From VAZQ01 sp045811525 (GTDB taxonomy: Bacteria > Pseudomonadota > Alphaproteobacteria > Rhizobiales > Xanthobacteraceae): a stretch of 64,000 nucleotides of DNA. The stretch covers positions 42,110-106,109 of the forward strand of contig JBJMTV010000043.1 in the NCBI GenBank assembly GCA_045811525.1, given 5' to 3'. A model generated the notes under the pieces. It was not told the origin of the DNA, did no database searches, and saw only the letters and a program-made list of their open reading frames with translations. The position numbers were made by a program, and so were the translations under genes. Below, piece by piece: positions 8,679 through 17,014 of this stretch; position 1 is the stretch's first letter; every line of letters starts with the position of its first letter.

Positions 8679-9344
8679 ATGTCCAACCTCATAGAACAGA
8701 ACACGGATTGGCTTCAAAAGCATATGCAGACCCATATCGCGCGCGAGCCCGACTTGGCGGCGTCCACGCTCGATCTCGTGCAGCAGGCCGCCGAGGTCAT
8801 CAAGGAGAGCGAAGAGCGCGTAGTCGAGACGGAAGGGCAAGCTCACAAGCTCTTGCATCATGCCAAGGAGGAGCTGCGCCTTGCAGAAAGGTTGTTTCAG
8901 GCGGCATCCATGGCGCGTTCAGCGGCCGAAGCGAAGACGCACAAGGCTGAGCTCAAGCTTGAGGAAGCCAAAACCGTTTTGCAGCTGAGGGAGCTTCACG
9001 TCGAAGACCTGGAGATGAAATTGAGTGCTGCCGAGGCAAGTGCAGCGGATTACAAGACGAAATTCGAGCAAGCGGCGGAGGAGCTGAAGGCAGCGCAGGC
9101 GCGGCTGGCGTCCACAGAGGGCGAGCGGCGCGTCGCCGAGTCACGAGCGACCGCGGCTGAGCGGCGCGCGGGTGAGGCAGAGGAAGCCTTCGCGCGCGTC
9201 CAGCAAGCCATCAAAGTGATGCTCGAGGAGCGATCTGTGCGATCGGCGCCACTCGCGCCGGCAATAGTGCACGAGGGCGAAGCTTTCCGCCCGCGCAGCC
9301 GCCGGCGGGCCCGGGCACCACAAGCTGCTGACCCGGCCCAATAA
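8679..9344 (+). CDS. Coiled-coil protein following the mipZ-like gene
   Basis: A 221-residue, highly charged protein. Residues from about 30 to 190 are a continuous Ala/Glu/Lys/Arg-rich coiled coil with repeated motifs such as AEASAADYKTKFEQAAEEL and AESRATAAERRAGEAEEA. The C-terminal 30 residues are basic (FRPRSRRRARAPQ). There is no signal peptide or membrane segment, so it is cytoplasmic. It starts three bases after the MipZ-like ATPase, without an obvious ribosome binding site of its own, so translation is probably coupled. I do not recognise a named family. By analogy with ParA-type ATPases and their coiled-coil partners it may be the cognate scaffold or cargo adaptor; this is inference from adjacency. 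Confidence 0.75.
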   Translation: MSNLIEQNTDWLQKHMQTHIAREPDLAASTLDLVQQAAEVIKESEERVVETEGQAHKLLHHAKEELRLAERLFQAASMARSAAEAKTHKAELKLEEAKTVLQLRELHVEDLEMKLSAAEASAADYKTKFEQAAEELKAAQARLASTEGERRVAESRATAAERRAGEAEEAFARVQQAIKVMLEERSVRSAPLAPAIVHEGEAFRPRSRRRARAPQAADPAQ

Positions 9345-9398
9345 CGTTGCGCCGCGAGTGCGCTACGCTCGGCGAGCAAGCCGCCGCTGTCCAGCTGG

Positions 9399-10427
9399 TT
9401 ACACTCGCAATCGCGGCACCAGCTGCAGGGCGTTTCCGCTCGCGATAGCCGCAAGCTCATCCGCGCTGAGGCTGAGCTCTCGAAGGCGTTCGATCTGGTT
9501 CGTCGGGAAGTACGGATAGTCCGTTCCATAGGTGACGCGAGAGGCTGGAACGAGCTTCAGGAGCGCGGCCATTTGCGCCGGGTGCGTGGCATTGGCAGTG
9601 TCGTAATAAAGCTTTCGCAGCTCGCCCTCTATCCCGTCAGGCGCGAACTCCTTCAAGTTCGGTCTGGTGCCATAGAAAGCTGCAATGCGCGGCGCCATGA
9701 CTGAGATCGTGCCCCCGGCGTGTGAGAACAGCCATTTAATCTCTGGCCAGCGCGCGAATGAGCCACTGAGAAGCAGGCTCGTGATGGTTCTCGTGGTGTC
9801 GTGGGGAACCTCTATGACAGCAGGAAACGTTCCGACGCTCAGCGTCTCGCAGCAGCTCGCCACCAGAGGATGGACGTAGACAACCGCCTTCCGGCGGTTC
9901 AGCTCGTCAAACACCGGCTTGTAAGCCGCATTCCCGAGCCACTTGTCACCATAGTTGGACTGCAGCCCAATGCCGTCTGCCTTCAGCTCGTCCAATGCAT
10001 ATGCGATCTCTTTCAATGTCTCGTCCGTTTCGAGCATGGAGAGCGTCGCAAACAAGCCGAAGCGACCGGGGAAATCGCGAACCATTTGCGCGCCGTAGTC
10101 ATTGCACACGCGCACCATTCTTGCGGCGGCTGCTGGACCGGCGTCGAACCACAATCCGGGCGTCGACGCGAGCGAGAGCATGGAAGTGCGGATGCCCGCC
10201 TTGTCCATCTGCTCAATCGACGTCTCACGCGTCCAACTCACCTGCGTGGGGAAATGCGGCAGTTTGCGGCTTTCCTCCCAATCCAACCAGGCCTTCTGAT
10301 ACTCCGGCGGAAAGAAATGATGATGTGTGTCGACAAGCGCCGGCTTGCTCCGGCCAATGCCCTCCTGGCCGAAGGCTGGGCTCGCGCTCGCGGCGGCAAG
10401 CGCCGTCATGAAATTGCGCCGTGACAT
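9399..10427 (-). CDS. Amidohydrolase-2 family hydrolase/decarboxylase with Tat-like signal
   Basis: The 342-residue protein begins with MSRRNFMTALAAASASPAFG, a twin-arginine-like signal. The mature TIM-barrel shows the metal motif DTHHHFFP, a His in VYVHPLV, another in FSHAGG, and an Asp in YGTDYPYF. These are the ligands of amidohydrolase-2 proteins (PF04909), related to ACMSD and 6-methylsalicylate decarboxylase. The likely reaction is non-oxidative decarboxylation or hydrolysis of an aromatic or cyclic acid; the substrate is unknown. The ATG at 10427 was chosen because it begins the signal; the frame is open for 29 codons further upstream. It is convergent with the coiled-coil gene. Confidence 0.85.
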   Translation of the reverse strand: MSRRNFMTALAAASASPAFGQEGIGRSKPALVDTHHHFFPPEYQKAWLDWEESRKLPHFPTQVSWTRETSIEQMDKAGIRTSMLSLASTPGLWFDAGPAAAARMVRVCNDYGAQMVRDFPGRFGLFATLSMLETDETLKEIAYALDELKADGIGLQSNYGDKWLGNAAYKPVFDELNRRKAVVYVHPLVASCCETLSVGTFPAVIEVPHDTTRTITSLLLSGSFARWPEIKWLFSHAGGTISVMAPRIAAFYGTRPNLKEFAPDGIEGELRKLYYDTANATHPAQMAALLKLVPASRVTYGTDYPYFPTNQIERLRELSLSADELAAIASGNALQLVPRLRV

Positions 10428-10845
10428 CGAGTTGCAGCCTGTCGAACACGATGGTTGCCTCGTATCGGGGTGTGCTCGCCGCATTGGGAAGATGCTCGCT
10501 TTTTGAGGAACCACAGCTCAGGGGTCGGGTCTGGTGTTCTACGTCCTCTGCGGTTGTCCCGCGGAGCCCAGGCCCAATGTCTCACAACCCGCATTGCCCA
10601 TCTTGCCTTCGATGTTGGAACAGTTTCAAGCCACCCGCGGCGCGGTAGCTCTGCACGCCGGCAGCTGACAAGAGCTCGCCCGAAGCGCCAGCGCTAATGC
10701 GGTGCCGGGCCGCACACCGCATGCCTCCCCTAGACCCTGCAGACGCTGCGGAGCGGGAATTCCTCACCGCGGCGGAACGCAGTTGTGGCGGCGGCATTTC
10801 TAATCACGAGGCGCGAAGACATCCGAAAAACACGAAAGGCTTAGC
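10428..10845. other. Non-coding region of about 418 bp
   Basis: Short overlapping frames on both strands here have no family resemblance and no codon bias. I see no RNA gene or strong hairpin. It separates the divergent amidohydrolase and glycine-rich protein genes and presumably holds their promoters. Confidence 0.5.
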
Positions 10846-11230
10846 GTGCGAGTAACAACGTTGGTGACGACGATGGCGCTGATCCTTGTACCGGGAATAG
10901 CCGCAGCTCAGGGCGGCGGAGGTGGCGGTGGCGGCGCCGGCGGCGGTGCTGGCAGCAGCGCAGGTCGTGCGACAGGGTCGGCCACGGCCGGCGGTGCGGC
11001 GGGCTCGAGCACGAGCGGCAGCATGGGCACGAGCGACAGCATCGGCAGCGGTCTATCGGGAAGGTACGAACACGACCGGGACAGGCACGAGCGGTACGAC
11101 CCCGGGCACCACGTCAGGTCAGTCGACCAATTCGTCAACGGCTCCCGGAACGGGCATGGGCAACAACAGCAACGTCCAGAGCAACCCCTACACCCAAAAC
11201 GGGCTCAGCGGCTCAGCGGGGCACAAGTAA
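10846..11230 (+). pseudogene. Secreted Gly/Ser/Thr-rich protein, frameshifted near 11060
   Basis: A GTG at 10846, preceded by GAAAGG, starts a Sec signal peptide (TTMALILVPGIAAAQ) followed by a run of glycines and Ser/Gly/Thr-rich repeats. Up to about 11060 the low-complexity pattern is in this frame. After that, the same kind of sequence (NTTGTGTSGTTPGTTSGQST, ending NGLSGSAGHK then TAA at 11228-11230) continues in the next frame, while the original frame turns into Arg/His-rich nonsense to 11385. One surplus base in the GGGAAGG word at 11058-11064 explains it. Intact relatives in Bradyrhizobium-like genomes are short exported proteins of unknown role. Either the gene is dead or the base is a sequencing error. 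Confidence 0.7.
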
Positions 11231-11352
11231 GAGGTGGCGCCGCTTTCCCATTCGATTGTTGGAGTCTTGCTCAGCTGCGGCGTCATCGCGATCGCCGCAG
11301 CAGCGAAGGTGGCCATGACCTGACGGGAGCCGATGGAGGCGGACGTTCGCCG

Positions 11353-12066
11353 TTACACTCGCCAGCGCACGAGGCGCGGGTCTGACCATCGCCTGTTCTG
11401 ATCGGGCCGCATGAGCAGCGCGAGGCCGATGAGACAGAGTCCGATCGAGGTGAGCAGGGCGGTGATCACGAACTGCCGCATGCCGGGACGGCGCACGGTC
11501 GCGACGATCTCCGGCGCCGCGGGCTGTGGCACCGCGGCCTGTGGCGCACCAGAATCGACCTCACGCGACGTGCGCACAATCCGGCGGTGCTCGATGATCG
11601 GCGGCCGCTCCGCAGTGATGACCGGAGCAGCCGGACGCGCCGCTGGCGGTGGCGGCGGCGGCTCGGGCTCGGCAACCTGAATCGGTTGGCGCCTGAGCGC
11701 CAGTGCAGGAGGCGCCACGGGGGCCATAGGGAGTGCGGCACTAGGAACTGGGTCACGCCGGGCGAAAGGAGGGGTAGCCGCTTCTGCGGCATCGTCGCTG
11801 CCCCAGGACAGCAGCGCCTTGTCCATGCCCGGCTTGCCGGGGTACCAGCATTTGCGGCCATCGATCATGCGCCATGACCACCAGTCCTTGGTGGAGCCCT
11901 GGGAGCTACGGCACTCGACGGCAGCGCGCGCCGGCAGCGTCAGCCCGGCCAGCACGAGGAGCGCCAATCCGAGTGGCCGTACGCGGCCCGCTTTGGCGCA
12001 AGTTGATTGAGGGCGAACGCGAGTTGCCGCGCGCGCGCTGTACCGGGACGAAGCGAGCGCAGCCAT
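11353..12066 (-). CDS. Exported proline-rich hypothetical protein with C-terminal membrane anchor
   Basis: This 237-residue protein has an N-terminal hydrophobic segment (GLALLVLAGLTLPARA) after a basic stretch, then a short region with two cysteines and several Trp (ECRSSQGSTKDWWSWRMIDG, then KCWYPGKPG). A long Pro/Ala-rich linker with six consecutive prolines follows, and a C-terminal membrane helix (QFVITALLTSIGLCLIGLALL). The Trp/Cys block resembles a small domain found in several rhizobial exported proteins. The layout suggests a periplasmic domain tethered to the inner membrane across the cell wall. Function is unknown. The ATG at 12066 was preferred; a GTG at 12177 would add 37 residues. 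Confidence 0.7.
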   Translation of the reverse strand: MAALASSRYSARAATRVRPQSTCAKAGRVRPLGLALLVLAGLTLPARAAVECRSSQGSTKDWWSWRMIDGRKCWYPGKPGMDKALLSWGSDDAAEAATPPFARRDPVPSAALPMAPVAPPALALRRQPIQVAEPEPPPPPPAARPAAPVITAERPPIIEHRRIVRTSREVDSGAPQAAVPQPAAPEIVATVRRPGMRQFVITALLTSIGLCLIGLALLMRPDQNRRWSDPRLVRWRV

Positions 12067-12249
12067 AAAGGCTCGCTGCCATGCGGTCTGATGCTTGACG
12101 TTCACCACGTCTATAATCACTGCCGGTGGGACGAAAATACGGCATTGCAGGACGAAATGAAGCCACGAGTTCGCCACGTGTGGTTTGTGGCTGGCTATTC
12201 GACAAAGGCCTTAGACGGGCCGGCCCCCACCCGCGTGTTCACGAGGCAT

Positions 12250-13242
12250 TCAGTCCACGACATCGTCGGCACGAGCCATCAGCATCGGAGGAATTTCGAG
12301 GCCCAAAGTGTTGGCGGTCTGGCGATTGATTGCGAGCTCGAATTTGGTCGGCTGCTCGACTGGCAGATCCGCTGGTTTTGCCCCCTTGAGGATTTTGACT
12401 GCAAGACCAGCAGTCTGCCGGAACATCGCTGCTAGACTTGGGCCGTAGGAGACCAGGCCTCCCGCGTCGACGTGTTCCCTCCACTGGTAGATTGCCGGCA
12501 GGTGGTGTTCTGCCGCCGACGAAATGATCTCGCGAAACAGCGACGCTAGAAATGGCGAGGACAGCACATTGAGTGCCTGCGTCTGCGAGTTGCGCGCCGC
12601 GCGAATGACATCGCCAAGCTCCTCGCGCCGACGGACCTCGAGTATTTGCAGTTGCAGGTTCAAGGATCGAGCCCCTTCTTCTGTCATCGCGACCTGTGAC
12701 ACGCCGGTCGTGGGATCCCAAAGAGCGGTCACTCGTGACAGCCCTGGGACCATCTCCTTGAGCAACTCGAGTCGTTTTGCGCTCAACTCGGGAGAGAGAA
12801 GGGTAAGGCCGCTGATGTTCCCACCCGGCCGCGAGAGATTCGCGATCAGGCCGGCACCGACGATGTCATCGCTGATGGCGAGGATCGGGATCGTTTGCGT
12901 CGCGTCCCGAGCGATCTGGGGCGCGAGATCCCCGAAAGCCTGAATGACGCTGACATTCAGACGCACAAGCTCTGCAGCAAGCGCAGGAAGTTGTTGCAGG
13001 CCGTCCTTGGCGTAGCGCAGCTCGATCGCGACATTCTGCCCCTCAACGAAGCCCAACTCGCTTAGACCCTGGCGAAACGACTCCATCCGCGGCGGCGCTG
13101 GCACGGAAGCACCGGGCCACAGAATTCCGATTCGGGGCGTCGCGGAAGGGGCCTGCTGTGCGGCTGCCGCAAGCGGCCCGGCGCCAGCCATGCCGCCGAG
13201 CACTGAAAGAAAGTCGCGGCGCTTCCATTGGGGAACCTGCAT
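12250..13242 (-). CDS. ABC substrate-binding protein, PF04392 (TrpX-like), Tat signal, orphan
   Basis: The 330-residue precursor starts at an ATG at 13242 with KRRDFLSVLGG and a hydrophobic stretch ending in AAAAQ, a twin-arginine signal. The mature part opens with PRIGILWPGAS, followed by FRQGLSELGFVEGQNVAIE, the diagnostic pattern of ABC_sub_bind proteins. Family members bind aromatic amino acids or related small molecules in the periplasm. The genus group carries many such genes, most of them, like this one, without permease or ATPase partners. The next gene leftward runs on the same strand but is separated by 183 bp and is unrelated. Confidence 0.92.
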   Translation of the reverse strand: MQVPQWKRRDFLSVLGGMAGAGPLAAAAQQAPSATPRIGILWPGASVPAPPRMESFRQGLSELGFVEGQNVAIELRYAKDGLQQLPALAAELVRLNVSVIQAFGDLAPQIARDATQTIPILAISDDIVGAGLIANLSRPGGNISGLTLLSPELSAKRLELLKEMVPGLSRVTALWDPTTGVSQVAMTEEGARSLNLQLQILEVRRREELGDVIRAARNSQTQALNVLSSPFLASLFREIISSAAEHHLPAIYQWREHVDAGGLVSYGPSLAAMFRQTAGLAVKILKGAKPADLPVEQPTKFELAINRQTANTLGLEIPPMLMARADDVVD

Positions 13243-13468
13243 TGTTGGACCTGTTTCACGATTCCGAAGCTCGCAGAGTGGGGCGCAGCCGTTTACGAGC
13301 TTCCGGTCGGCGGCATAGCGACGGGCACGCGGCAACAACATACAGTAAAGCCGTGGCTCGGGTCAGTAGCCTACAGGAGGGTCCGCAGCTGTGCTGTTGC
13401 GAGGGCAATAGATGGCAGTGGCAGCGGCTCAGTTCACCCCTCGCGAGGCGACCGGCGGCTGAGAGGCC

Positions 13469-14260
13469 CTATGCGGCCCAGCGGGAGTGTCCCTGCCCAG
13501 TATCCGCCGCAGCCTCCGTACGATTGCGACCGCGCTGTTTTGCACTATAGAGCGCGACGTCAGCGGCTCTGATCAACTCCTGCTCACTATCCATCGCTTC
13601 CGGGAGGACGGCCGCCACGCCTATGCTCAAGCCCGTGGACGTGATGCCGCCCTGCTCGCATGACGCAGAGTATCTCTCGCGAAAGCGTGCGGCGATCCGC
13701 TCCGCTTCGAAAATGGTCGCGGCGGGCAGCAGGAGGGCAAATTCATCGCCCCCGAAACGTGCTCCGAAGCCGATGCTGCGATCCAGGGATTCCGTCATCG
13801 CCCTGCCGATCGTTTGCAGCAGTGCATCACCGGCTTGGTGCCCATTGGCATCGTTATACGGCTTGAAGAAATCAACGTCGATCATGAGCAGGGCGATCCG
13901 GTTTTTCTCAAGGGCGGATCGGCACCACTCACGCTGCAGGATGTCATTAAAATGCCTACGATTGGACAGGTCGGTCAGAGCATCGGAGTTCGCTAGCGCC
14001 GCAAGCTCCATTTCCGCAGAAGCCCGCCTCTTCAGCTCGCGCGCCAAATAGAGCGCCAGGACGAGGGTCGTCACGCAAAGAAGCACAATCAAGCCCACCA
14101 CCACTGTCGTGTAGCGGATCGACTGCGCATAAATGGCCGCTGTCGATTGCCCGATCCCAATCACCAGCGGCAACTCACCGATGCGGCTGTAGGCCACGAG
14201 CCGATGCAGGCCGTCCGTTGCAAAATGGGTTTCGTACAGGCCCGATGATGAGCGCCTCAA
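13469..14260 (-). pseudogene. Diguanylate cyclase, C-terminal fragment (GGDEF) of a frameshifted gene
   Basis: This 263-codon frame contains the end of a periplasmic sensor domain (DGLHRLVAYSRIGELPLVIG), one membrane helix (about residues 51-72), and a complete GGDEF domain with RFGGDEFALLLP at 169-180. GGDEF is the active-site motif for making cyclic di-GMP from two GTP. The inhibitory I-site should read RxxD five residues earlier, but here it is R161-S-I-G164, so product inhibition is probably absent. The frame begins with a TTG in the middle of the sensor domain and has no ribosome binding site, so it is not an independent gene. It continues the 14257-14979 frame after a one-base slip. Confidence 0.85.
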
Positions 14261-14979
14261 TGCTCGTGGAGCGCAGCATTCTTCAGATTATAGCCGAGGA
14301 GCTCCTCTTGGTATGGCCATCGCATCAGCAGGGTGCCGTCAGCGTGTGAAAGCGTGACGGTACTGTCCGGGCCTAGCGCAAGATCCTTGAACAGCTCGCG
14401 GAAGTAGGACAGGTGCAAGGTCGCAACCACAACCCCTGCAAAGGAGCCGTCCGCGTGTGAAAGCCGTCGGCTCACGCCGATGAACCACTCGCCCGACACG
14501 CGGGCTCGCGCTGGCCGCCCGATATAGGTGCCGAGCGTTTCGTCCTGTTCATGTGCCTGGAAATAATCTCGGTCGGCGAAATTCAGCGCGGCCGGGTGAA
14601 TGGTTCTCGAATCCAATCGAACATTGCCATTTTCATCGATGACAAGGATTGTCCCGAGATGTCGTGCAGTCGCCGAGCGGTCGAACAGCACGAGCTGCCG
14701 CAGCTGGGGATCGATTTGATGGATCCCTGGATATCTCAGATTGTCGACCACCCCCTGCAAGGACAAGTCCAAGGTCTCGATATTGCGCGACACATCTGAC
14801 TTGATCGCGGCGATCAAGCTCATTGCCGTGTCCGCTGCCCGTTCCCGGGTGGCAACGCGCGCCTGAATCAGCACGTGGGCACAGATCGCGCAAAACCCCG
14901 CCAGGATCAGGAAAGTAGGCAGAAGCGGCCGGAAGACAGGCCGCGCCGGCATGACGCCGATCTTTTCAGCTGACAGCAT
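14257..14979 (-). pseudogene. Diguanylate cyclase, N-terminal fragment (Cache-type sensor) of a frameshifted gene
   Basis: The ATG at 14979 opens a 240-codon frame with a membrane helix (LLPTFLILAGFCAICAHVLI) and most of a dCache periplasmic sensor: SLQGVVDNLR, LDSRTIHPAALNFADRDYFQ, IGRPARARVSGEWFIGVSRR, FAGVVVATLHLSYF. It stops at TGA 14257-14259 inside the sensor, after KNAALHEH. The missing second part of the sensor and the cyclase are encoded in the -1 frame immediately beyond. Known relatives are single proteins of about 500 residues with sensor, second helix and GGDEF. A single lost base near 14257-14262 would restore one reading frame. As it stands the sensor is cut off from the enzyme. 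Confidence 0.85.
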
Positions 14980-15160
14980 TTGACCCCTCGCGAGGTCAAA
15001 GATACCGGCACAGTTGCTGGCCGAATATTAAGGCGCCGCACAACTCGCTTGGCTCGGTTCATGACCGATTAAGAGGACTCGGAAGTTTTTCGCGAGCAAC
15101 AGAGACGCGCGCCTCAATTTTGAGGGCGGAACGGGGTCGCCGCTCGGAACGTTGCTGTCC

Positions 15161-15334
15161 ATGGCACAAGAACCAGTGAAGCCGCCCGCACCAAGCCCGG
15201 CAGAGCCGAGCAGGAGCCCCACACCTGATCCCCAGCCCTACAAGGACCCGGTGAAGGAGCCGCCGTTCGATCCACCGAGCGAACGCCCGGTGCGCGACCC
15301 CACGCCACCCGACACGGACCGGCCGCGCATGTGA
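15161..15334 (+). CDS. Small proline-rich hypothetical protein, 57 aa
   Basis: From an ATG at 15161 the frame encodes a peptide that is nearly 40 percent proline, with charged Asp/Glu/Lys/Arg between (EPVKPPAPSPAEPSRSPTP, then PYKDPVKEPPFDPP and PPDTDRPRM). There is no signal peptide. Similar short Pro-rich proteins ending in DPxPPxTDRPRM-like tails occur in rhizobial genomes, as far as I recall. It is likely disordered. It lies upstream of, and convergent with, the tRNA-like gene. No function is assigned. Confidence 0.5.
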   Translation: MAQEPVKPPAPSPAEPSRSPTPDPQPYKDPVKEPPFDPPSERPVRDPTPPDTDRPRM

Positions 15335-15440
15335 GCTTCAGGGAGGTGCGGCCTACGGGATGGAGTGAGCGGTAGAGCCGCCCGAAGAACGCGCTGAGCG
15401 CTCGACGAGGGGAGTTGTGTCTGGGCCGGACAAAGTGTGC

Positions 15441-15517
15441 TGGCTCCCCGGGAATGGATTCGAACCATCGACCGGACGGGAAACAACCGTCTGCTCTACC
15501 AACTGAGCTACCGGGGA
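15441..15517 (-). tRNA. tRNA-Asn-like gene (anticodon GTT), atypical and possibly degenerate
   Basis: The 5' end TCCCCGG (15517-15511) pairs with CCGGGGA, followed by G and an encoded CCA (15443-15441). D arm GCTC/GAGC with AGTTGGTA loop and anticodon stem GACGG/CCGTC are intact. The loop is TTGTTTC, giving anticodon GTT (Asn) but a U at position 37 where a purine is expected. The T arm GATGG-TTCGAAT-CCATT starts with a G-T pair and is followed by one extra C, making 77 rather than 76 bases. The acceptor matches alphaproteobacterial tRNA-Asn. It may be functional, a duplicate in decay, or contain a sequencing error. Confidence 0.65.
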
Positions 15518-15614
15518 ACGTTCCTCAATTGAGCAGATTTTCGCAAGAAAATCAATAATTTACCTGCTTTAGGGTTAGCAATTGGTGACTGCCGCCGGCA
15601 CTTGGCTTTGACCC

Positions 15615-16802
15615 CTATCCGCCGCTGCCGGCAACCAGCCGGGAGCTCTCGACAGCCGGCGGCGCCAACCGCGTCTTCGTCTGCCGCAGGGTGGCGACGC
15701 CGAGCCCGCCGAGGAATCGGGCCCAGCGCCGCGCACCCCAGGCGACCCCGGGCGCCGTTGAGAGTGTGCGCAGAAAGTACGCCTTGGCTTGCGAGGCGGC
15801 ATCGCAGGCCTGCTTGAGCGGATCATCGTAAAACGCCGAGATCTTCGCGACTCCCATGCCGGCATTCGCCAGCCAAGCCGGGATATGCACGTGGCACAAC
15901 CGCTCGACATCGGTAAGCACCTTGTTGCAGCCGGTGCCTGCGGCCGGACAGGAGGTCGCGAACGCGTCACCAACGAGCGCGATGCCTGCCTGGCGGTGGC
16001 CCGTGCTGACGTAGAGATCAACTGGACGAATCCTGACCTCGTCCACCTCGATGTCGCCGGTAAACTTGTGCAAACCTGGCATTAGCGCGAACAACGCCTC
16101 AACACCGCTATGGCGCATCTGCCTTAGCCAAGGGTCGTGCATGTCGCGATAAACGAACAGATTCGCGCGCATCCCGGACGCAACCGGGAACACGGTCAGG
16201 TAGGCTGCGCGGTCAGCGGCGCGCTCTGGGTAATAGGTCAAGGCGGGAAAATCGAAGCTCGCCCGCCCGATCGGACTCATGTTGAAACCAATGCTGATGG
16301 AGTGGCACGTGCTCACGACCTCCCGGCCGATGCCGAGACTCTCGCGCAACGAGATATTCAGGCCGTTTGCCAGGATGATCAGCCGCGCAAAGACCTCCTC
16401 GCCGTTGGACAAGCTGACGCGTTGCTGATCGGCGCTGGTGGCAATGGCCGTAGCCTTGCCGCAGATGCACGGCACGCTGGGCGGAATTTCTGCGCGTATG
16501 GTGTTGACGAGCGCGTCGTAGAGCAGACCGACTTGCGTCTGGCGCCGCCTCTCGATCATCCGTCCGAACCGCACCACGTCGATTGCGAGGTTCGCAGTGG
16601 CGACGCGCAGCACCGGCTCGTCCAGGCCCGTCTTGCGCAGCAATGCAACTTGCGAGGCATCCAGCTTCTCGCAGCGAAAATCATTGGGATAGCTTTGGTG
16701 CGGATCGATGAGCACCGCATCGATCCCGGCACGCCCAAGCATGGCCGCAGCCGTCGATCCGGCGAGACCGCCGCCGACGATGGCAACTTCAGTCTGCCGC
16801 AT
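15615..16802 (-). CDS. FAD-dependent oxidoreductase / monooxygenase-like flavoprotein
   Basis: This 395-residue protein opens with a Rossmann dinucleotide motif, VAIVGGGLAGSTAAAMLGRAG, and has a second FAD motif near residue 290 (GIALVGDAFATSCPAAGTGC), the GD motif of the PHBH/geranylgeranyl-reductase fold. FAD and NAD(P)H binding is clear. The substrate is not: relatives include aromatic hydroxylases, halogenases and isoprenoid reductases. No membrane or signal segment is present. I used the ATG at 16802, one residue before the Rossmann strand; upstream in-frame codons add 15 basic residues with no family support. It is divergent from an acyltransferase gene, which may be functionally linked. 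Confidence 0.85.
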   Translation of the reverse strand: MRQTEVAIVGGGLAGSTAAAMLGRAGIDAVLIDPHQSYPNDFRCEKLDASQVALLRKTGLDEPVLRVATANLAIDVVRFGRMIERRRQTQVGLLYDALVNTIRAEIPPSVPCICGKATAIATSADQQRVSLSNGEEVFARLIILANGLNISLRESLGIGREVVSTCHSISIGFNMSPIGRASFDFPALTYYPERAADRAAYLTVFPVASGMRANLFVYRDMHDPWLRQMRHSGVEALFALMPGLHKFTGDIEVDEVRIRPVDLYVSTGHRQAGIALVGDAFATSCPAAGTGCNKVLTDVERLCHVHIPAWLANAGMGVAKISAFYDDPLKQACDAASQAKAYFLRTLSTAPGVAWGARRWARFLGGLGVATLRQTKTRLAPPAVESSRLVAGSGG

Positions 16803-17014
16803 CCACGGCCTCCGCTTCCGGCAGGCCCTCAATTGCCGCGAAAACACTTAATGAACATTGAAATAGCGGCAGCACTCAGCAACGAGAACGACCGTGCGCG
16901 CTCGCTTCACAAGTGCGGCACGTTGCGCCCGTGCCGCGGCCACGATTTCTTTAGGAATGGTTGCAACCATGCGCACGCGCGTTCCTGGCCAGCAGACTGC
17001 AGCACGAGCTCCGG

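Noticed and set aside
11270..11385. Extension of the 10846 frame to 11385
   Set aside because: The Arg/His/Gly-rich tail after 11060 is out-of-frame translation of the Gly/Ser/Thr repeats.
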